Shown here piece by piece: positions 5,373 to 8,501 of a stretch of DNA of 8,501 nt. This DNA comes from Desulfofustis sp. Lineage in GTDB: Bacteria; Desulfobacterota; Desulfobulbia; Desulfobulbales; Desulfocapsaceae. The first letter of the stretch is position 1. Each line of letters opens with the position of its first letter. Below the pieces are notes generated by a model that was not told where the DNA came from, made no database searches, and was given only the letters and a program-made list of their open reading frames with translations. A program made the position numbers and the translations under genes. Location: NCBI GenBank assembly GCA_030145365.1, contig JAQYVS010000234.1, positions 1 to 8,501 of the forward strand. The letters run 5' to 3'.

Positions 5373-6263
5373 TTAAAAGGGTACGCCAATATGCTGTTCT
5401 GCAAGCACATTATCTAAGATATCCATACGATAGGCAAATTTCTTGGTCATCCCTTTGACGCCGGAACTGACTTTTTCCGTAGAAACAGTTGCCCCGGTCA
5501 GAGCGTAGATATCCTGATCTTTGTACTGCATCAAAATATCAAGAGCTGCCGCTTCATCAATTCTGCCCTCCAGCGCTTCCAGGTATTCATCAGGAAGCGG
5601 CTTTTTGACGACCTCGATCTGCTTGATCTTGTCAAACGGTTTGTGCTTGAACTGATTCTTAAAGTAATCCTGTTCAATCTCCGCTCCGAGGCCGGGGTCT
5701 TCCTCATGCTCCATGACTTCGAGGCCAATCACTGAGAAAGACGGATCAAGAGCCAGCATAATGGCAATATTGGTCTTGAATCCGGGAAATTTTCCGTGCA
5801 ACAGATAGGCTGAACGCTGGCCATGATCAGTGACAACAATGGTCTGGTCAATGAAACGAAGTGACTTGGCTGCGCCAATTGCCGTCTGGATCGATGCATC
5901 ACGGTCGCCCTGCTCGCGAATCTTGTCCTCACTCAGCTCAACCGCTGTTTGATCTACAAAACTGCCGTCAAGGCTTATTCTAACAAAAGAAAAACCACCA
6001 TGGGAACCGGCAGGAACCAGATAACCAATTGACTGTGTTTCATCTTCCGTTATCACATAACGGAAAACCTCGTGGATTCCCATTGATTCAGGAATAGGAT
6101 TTTCTTTGGAAAAGCCGAGAAGTGAGTAAACCACCTTCTCCTCACGGGCAAATTCGTTCGCCTTCTTCGCTTCGTTGGTCAGGATAAAGGTCATACCCAT
6201 GATCGTTCCGGCAATCAGGCACGATACGGTCAGACGAAATATAATGGTGAGCATCATTTTCAT
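5373..6263 (-). CDS. rnfG: RnfG, periplasmic FMN-binding subunit (long form)
   Basis: A flavoprotein anchored by one N-terminal helix (about 5-29), with the rest outside the cytoplasm. It carries covalent FMN in the electron path from cluster to flavin. It has 296 residues, against about 206 in E. coli RsxG. The FMN-binding domain is marked by V-M-E-H-E-E-D-P-G-L-G (183-193), D-Y-F-K-N-Q-F (199-205) and the flavinylation motif A-L-T-G-A-T-V-S-T (254-262), with Thr259 the expected acceptor. Residues 79-112 resemble residues 150-184 and may be a degenerate copy of the same strand unit. The usual Asp six residues before the acceptor is Tyr253. The start ATG overlaps the rnfD stop as ATGA, with GGAGGTGA just upstream giving a strong coupled start. 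Confidence 0.94.
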   Translation of the reverse strand: MKMMLTIIFRLTVSCLIAGTIMGMTFILTNEAKKANEFAREEKVVYSLLGFSKENPIPESMGIHEVFRYVITEDETQSIGYLVPAGSHGGFSFVRISLDGSFVDQTAVELSEDKIREQGDRDASIQTAIGAAKSLRFIDQTIVVTDHGQRSAYLLHGKFPGFKTNIAIMLALDPSFSVIGLEVMEHEEDPGLGAEIEQDYFKNQFKHKPFDKIKQIEVVKKPLPDEYLEALEGRIDEAAALDILMQYKDQDIYALTGATVSTEKVSSGVKGMTKKFAYRMDILDNVLAEQHIGVPF

Positions 6264-7267
6264 TTCTCACCTCCCACCGGCGCTGCAAAACGCTTAGGCT
6301 TGAACCAGCCGTCGAGAACTGTACTCAATGGATTCATCAGTAAAATGGCATAGCAGATACCCTCGGGATATCCGCCTTTTAATCGTATCAGCACCGTTAA
6401 GGCACCTATCCCGGCGCCATAGACCATCTGGGCGGTTCGAGTACTGGGAGAAGTTACATAATCCGTTGCCATGTAAAAAGCGCCAAGCATTGCCCCCCCT
6501 GTCAACAGAGCCAGCAGCGGATCTCCGGAAAACAGGGTTTCGCCCCCGAAAATCCAGGTGAGCAGTGCCAGGCTGCCCAGCAGGGAAACGGGAATGTGCC
6601 AAGTGATATAGCCGCGATACATCAGATAGAGTCCACCAAGCAGGATAAGAATCCCTGATGTTTCGCCAATACAGCCGGGGCGCCAGCCCATGAAGAATGA
6701 GAGGTAAATCTCGGTCGAGCTGCCGAATGTTTCATAAAAGACGGCCATCCCCTGCTCTTTCATCACCGCAAGAGGGGTCGCCGTCGACACCGCATCAAGC
6801 CCGCCGCTGAGATAGGTGAAAATCGCTCCGTCCGTCAATGGCGGTAGCCAGGCAGATGTCATGGCCACGGGGAAGGTGGCGAGCAGAAAGGCCCGGCCCA
6901 GCAGTGCCGGGTTAAAGATATTGTATCCCAATCCGCCCAGCAGATGTTTCCCGATATAGATGGCCATTACTGCACCGAGTATCGGCACCAGAAATGATAC
7001 TCCTGGAGGAATAACAAAAGCCATCAGCATTCCGGTAAGTGCCGCACTGCCGTCTCTTACCGTCACCGGCCGGCCCAGAAGCTTCTGGCTGACGGCCTCC
7101 ACTCCCATACAGCTGATGACGGACACTGCAGTAATCAGCAGCACCTGAATGCCGAAAACAAATATCGACAGAAGAAGCGGTGGTACCAGACAGGCCACCA
7201 CAGTCCACATGATTTTATCAACCGACTCAGCGCTGCGCACATGTGGAGAAACGGAAACATTCCACAT
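6260..7267 (-). CDS. rnfD: RnfD, membrane subunit with covalent FMN
   Basis: A polytopic membrane subunit related to NqrB, and the partner of RnfG in carrying flavin. From the ATG it has 335 residues, about the normal length. The N-terminus V-S-V-S-P-H-V-R-S is the standard RnfD opening. Further landmarks are R-D-G-S-A-A-L-T-G-M (71-80), G-G-L-G-Y-N-I-F-N-P-A-L-L-G-R-A (111-126), the flavinylation site D-A-V-S-T-A-T-P-L (158-166, acceptor Thr164, Asp158 in place), T-D-Y-V-T-S-P (268-274) and G-G-Y-P-E-G (298-303). Hydrophobic segments fit about nine to ten membrane helices. The start is uncertain: the ATG at 7265-7267 lacks a ribosome site, whereas AAGGAG sits 7 nt before an in-frame ATC at 7310-7312 that would add 15 residues. 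The stop codon overlaps rnfG as ATGA. Confidence 0.95.
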   Translation of the reverse strand: MWNVSVSPHVRSAESVDKIMWTVVACLVPPLLLSIFVFGIQVLLITAVSVISCMGVEAVSQKLLGRPVTVRDGSAALTGMLMAFVIPPGVSFLVPILGAVMAIYIGKHLLGGLGYNIFNPALLGRAFLLATFPVAMTSAWLPPLTDGAIFTYLSGGLDAVSTATPLAVMKEQGMAVFYETFGSSTEIYLSFFMGWRPGCIGETSGILILLGGLYLMYRGYITWHIPVSLLGSLALLTWIFGGETLFSGDPLLALLTGGAMLGAFYMATDYVTSPSTRTAQMVYGAGIGALTVLIRLKGGYPEGICYAILLMNPLSTVLDGWFKPKRFAAPVGGEK

Positions 7268-7319
7268 GGGTGCAGCGGTCTGTGCCTGGTTCTCAATTAC
7301 TTTCGATTCGATGACGAAA

Positions 7320-7325
7320 CTCCTT
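7320..7325 (-). promoter_or_regulatory. Strong Shine-Dalgarno site upstream of rnfD
   Basis: AAGGAG on the minus strand is the only strong ribosome site in the 89-nt rnfC-rnfD gap. It lies 7 nt before an in-frame ATC (7310-7312) and 52 nt before the ATG at 7265-7267. No ATG, GTG or TTG in the rnfD frame lies between the two. Confidence 0.55.
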
Positions 7326-7356
7326 GCTCCCTTGGTTAATTATCTTCCTTCCGCCG

Positions 7357-8501
7357 CTATGATCGCTTTGCTTTCATTTTGGCCAGACGGACAAACTGCA
7401 CGAGCGGGCGCTTGGCCGGACAGACATAGGCACAGCTTCCGCATTCAAAACATTCAAAAACGCCGAACTGCTCAGTATCCTCAGCTCTGCCGGCCTCGAC
7501 ATAGATACCGATCTCTTTGGGTTCAAGACCCATCGGGCAGGCGTCAAGACACCAGCCGCAGCGTATGCAGTTGGACAACGGCCTGGTATCAATCTCATCT
7601 TCAGTCAGAAAAAGGATTGAAGACGTTGTTTTGGTGACGGGTATATCAAGCGTTGAAACAGCAAAACCCATCATCGGTCCTCCCAGAACAATCCGAGCAA
7701 GTTCCGACTTTGTACCACCACAAAACTCGACAATGTCACTGACCTTGGTACCGATCTTAACCAGCAGATTGGCAGGCCTGGTAATACCTTTTCCGGATAC
7801 CGTGATCACCTTTTCAATCAACGGCTTCCCAAGAACAATTGCATCATAGACGGCCTTGGTGGTAGAGACGTTATGTACCACCACGCCCACCGCTGACGGT
7901 AAAGCCATAGCCGGTACTTTTCGCCTGGTAACCGCTTGTATAAGCTGTTTTTCCGAGCCCTGCGGATATTTCACTTCCAGGGTGACCACCCGGATATCGA
8001 AATCGCTGCCTAAAACTGCATTAACCGCATCGGTCATGATGCTGATCGCATCGGGTTTGTTATTCTCGATACCGATTGCACAGGTTGTGATCCCGAGAAT
8101 TTTCAGCAGAATTTTGGAACCTTCAACAATCTCTTCTGCTTTCTCCAGCATCATTCGATGATCTGCAGTGATGTAGGGTTCGCACTCGGCTCCGTTAAGC
8201 AGGAGGGTATCAACCGGATTATCGGCCGGCGGCTTCAATTTGACATGGGTAGGAAAACCAGCTCCACCAATCCCGATGATCCCGGCCTGATGAACCTTTT
8301 GTAATAATTCTTCGGCAGAATTTCCCTGCCAGTCAGTTTTAGTCTCCCAACGTGCAGGCGCTGCCTCCCGGTCAACTTTGAGTGTGATCGATGGCGCACT
8401 GACCCGTATCGGGTGAGCAGAACTACCCAGGGCCTTTACTGATCCGGAAACGGGGGCATGCAGCGGTACACCAAGCCCTCTGCTTACCTCACCGAGCAGG
8501 T
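7357..8501 (-). CDS. rnfC: RnfC, NAD(H)-side Fe-S/flavin subunit (5' end outside window)
   Basis: A peripheral cytoplasmic subunit that in the family binds FMN and NAD(H) through a NuoF-like fold and passes electrons through two [4Fe-4S] clusters. The frame is open to the window edge, so 381 codons (the first incomplete) are seen. Against a usual length near 440, roughly 60 N-terminal residues are missing. Numbering from the first full visible codon, V-P-L-H-A-P-V-S-G (11-19) is the usual biotinyl/lipoyl-like N-terminal segment. G-G-A-G-F-P-T-H (78-85) is the flavin/nucleotide loop, followed by N-G-A-E-C-E-P-Y (102-109). The clusters are C-I-R-C-G-W-C-L-D-A-C-P and C-F-E-C-G-S-C-A-Y-V-C-P near the C-terminus. 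Codon 88 is TTG and could be mistaken for a start, but conserved sequence continues upstream. The stop is TAG. Confidence 0.96.
   Translation of the reverse strand, partial: LLGEVSRGLGVPLHAPVSGSVKALGSSAHPIRVSAPSITLKVDREAAPARWETKTDWQGNSAEELLQKVHQAGIIGIGGAGFPTHVKLKPPADNPVDTLLLNGAECEPYITADHRMMLEKAEEIVEGSKILLKILGITTCAIGIENNKPDAISIMTDAVNAVLGSDFDIRVVTLEVKYPQGSEKQLIQAVTRRKVPAMALPSAVGVVVHNVSTTKAVYDAIVLGKPLIEKVITVSGKGITRPANLLVKIGTKVSDIVEFCGGTKSELARIVLGGPMMGFAVSTLDIPVTKTTSSILFLTEDEIDTRPLSNCIRCGWCLDACPMGLEPKEIGIYVEAGRAEDTEQFGVFECFECGSCAYVCPAKRPLVQFVRLAKMKAKRS

Noticed and set aside
4738..7267. Na+-translocating NADH:quinone reductase (Nqr) instead of Rnf.
   Set aside because: RnfB with its polyferredoxin and RnfC with two 4Fe-4S motifs are present, and there is no NqrF or NqrA. 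The order C-D-G-E-A-B is an Rnf order.
7357..8238. A shortened rnfC starting at the TTG at 8236-8238.
   Set aside because: The frame stays open to the window edge and encodes conserved RnfC sequence upstream, including G-G-A-G-F-P-T-H, so the gene is cut by the window and not truncated.
1..8501. CRISPR array, insertion sequence, tRNA or rRNA gene.
   Set aside because: I saw no spaced direct repeats, no transposase-like frame or terminal inverted repeats, and no RNA gene landmarks in the short intergenic stretches.

Overview
The window carries most of an Rnf operon on the minus strand, followed by a crotonase-family gene and a small exported protein, with a convergent lipoprotein gene at the left edge. 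Two kinds of evidence suggest a Gram-negative anaerobe. There are lipobox, Sec and Tat signals, and there is an ion-pumping ferredoxin:NAD+ oxidoreductase in the order C-D-G-E-A-B followed by apbE. A long polyferredoxin RnfB and moderate G+C make Desulfobacterota (the former Deltaproteobacteria) my best guess. That placement is inference from family resemblance, not a database result.

Layout from right to left, in transcription order: rnfC (5' end cut off by the window edge at 8501), rnfD, rnfG, rnfE, rnfA, rnfB and apbE. Spacing is tight: rnfD and rnfG overlap as ATGA, rnfE and rnfA are 3 nt apart, and the largest gap is 89 nt between rnfC and rnfD. A strong hairpin with a T-tract follows apbE. 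Beyond it lie a crotonase-like gene (about 930-1700) and, overlapping its end by 7 nt, a gene for a signal-peptide protein of unknown function. At the left edge a plus-strand gene for a cysteine-rich lipoprotein ends in a near-perfect 15-bp terminator stem. No RNA gene, mobile element or CRISPR array was seen.

How the genes work together (established for the family): RnfB receives electrons from ferredoxin, RnfC is the NAD(H)-side flavin and Fe-S subunit, and RnfA and RnfE hold an intramembrane [2Fe-2S] cluster. RnfD and RnfG carry covalent FMN on the outer face. ApbE attaches that FMN, which explains its place in the operon.

Several details do not fit a textbook Rnf. RnfA has a signal peptide and an Ig-like (SbsA/Big_5-like) domain, about 118 residues in all, fused before its first membrane helix. 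RnfE has alanine where the second cluster-ligating cysteine normally sits. RnfG is long, appears to contain a second degenerate copy of its flavin-domain strand unit, and has Tyr in place of the usual Asp in its flavinylation motif. The best Shine-Dalgarno site before rnfD points at an in-frame ATC rather than the ATG. Together these suggest a divergent, possibly uncharacterised Rnf subtype.
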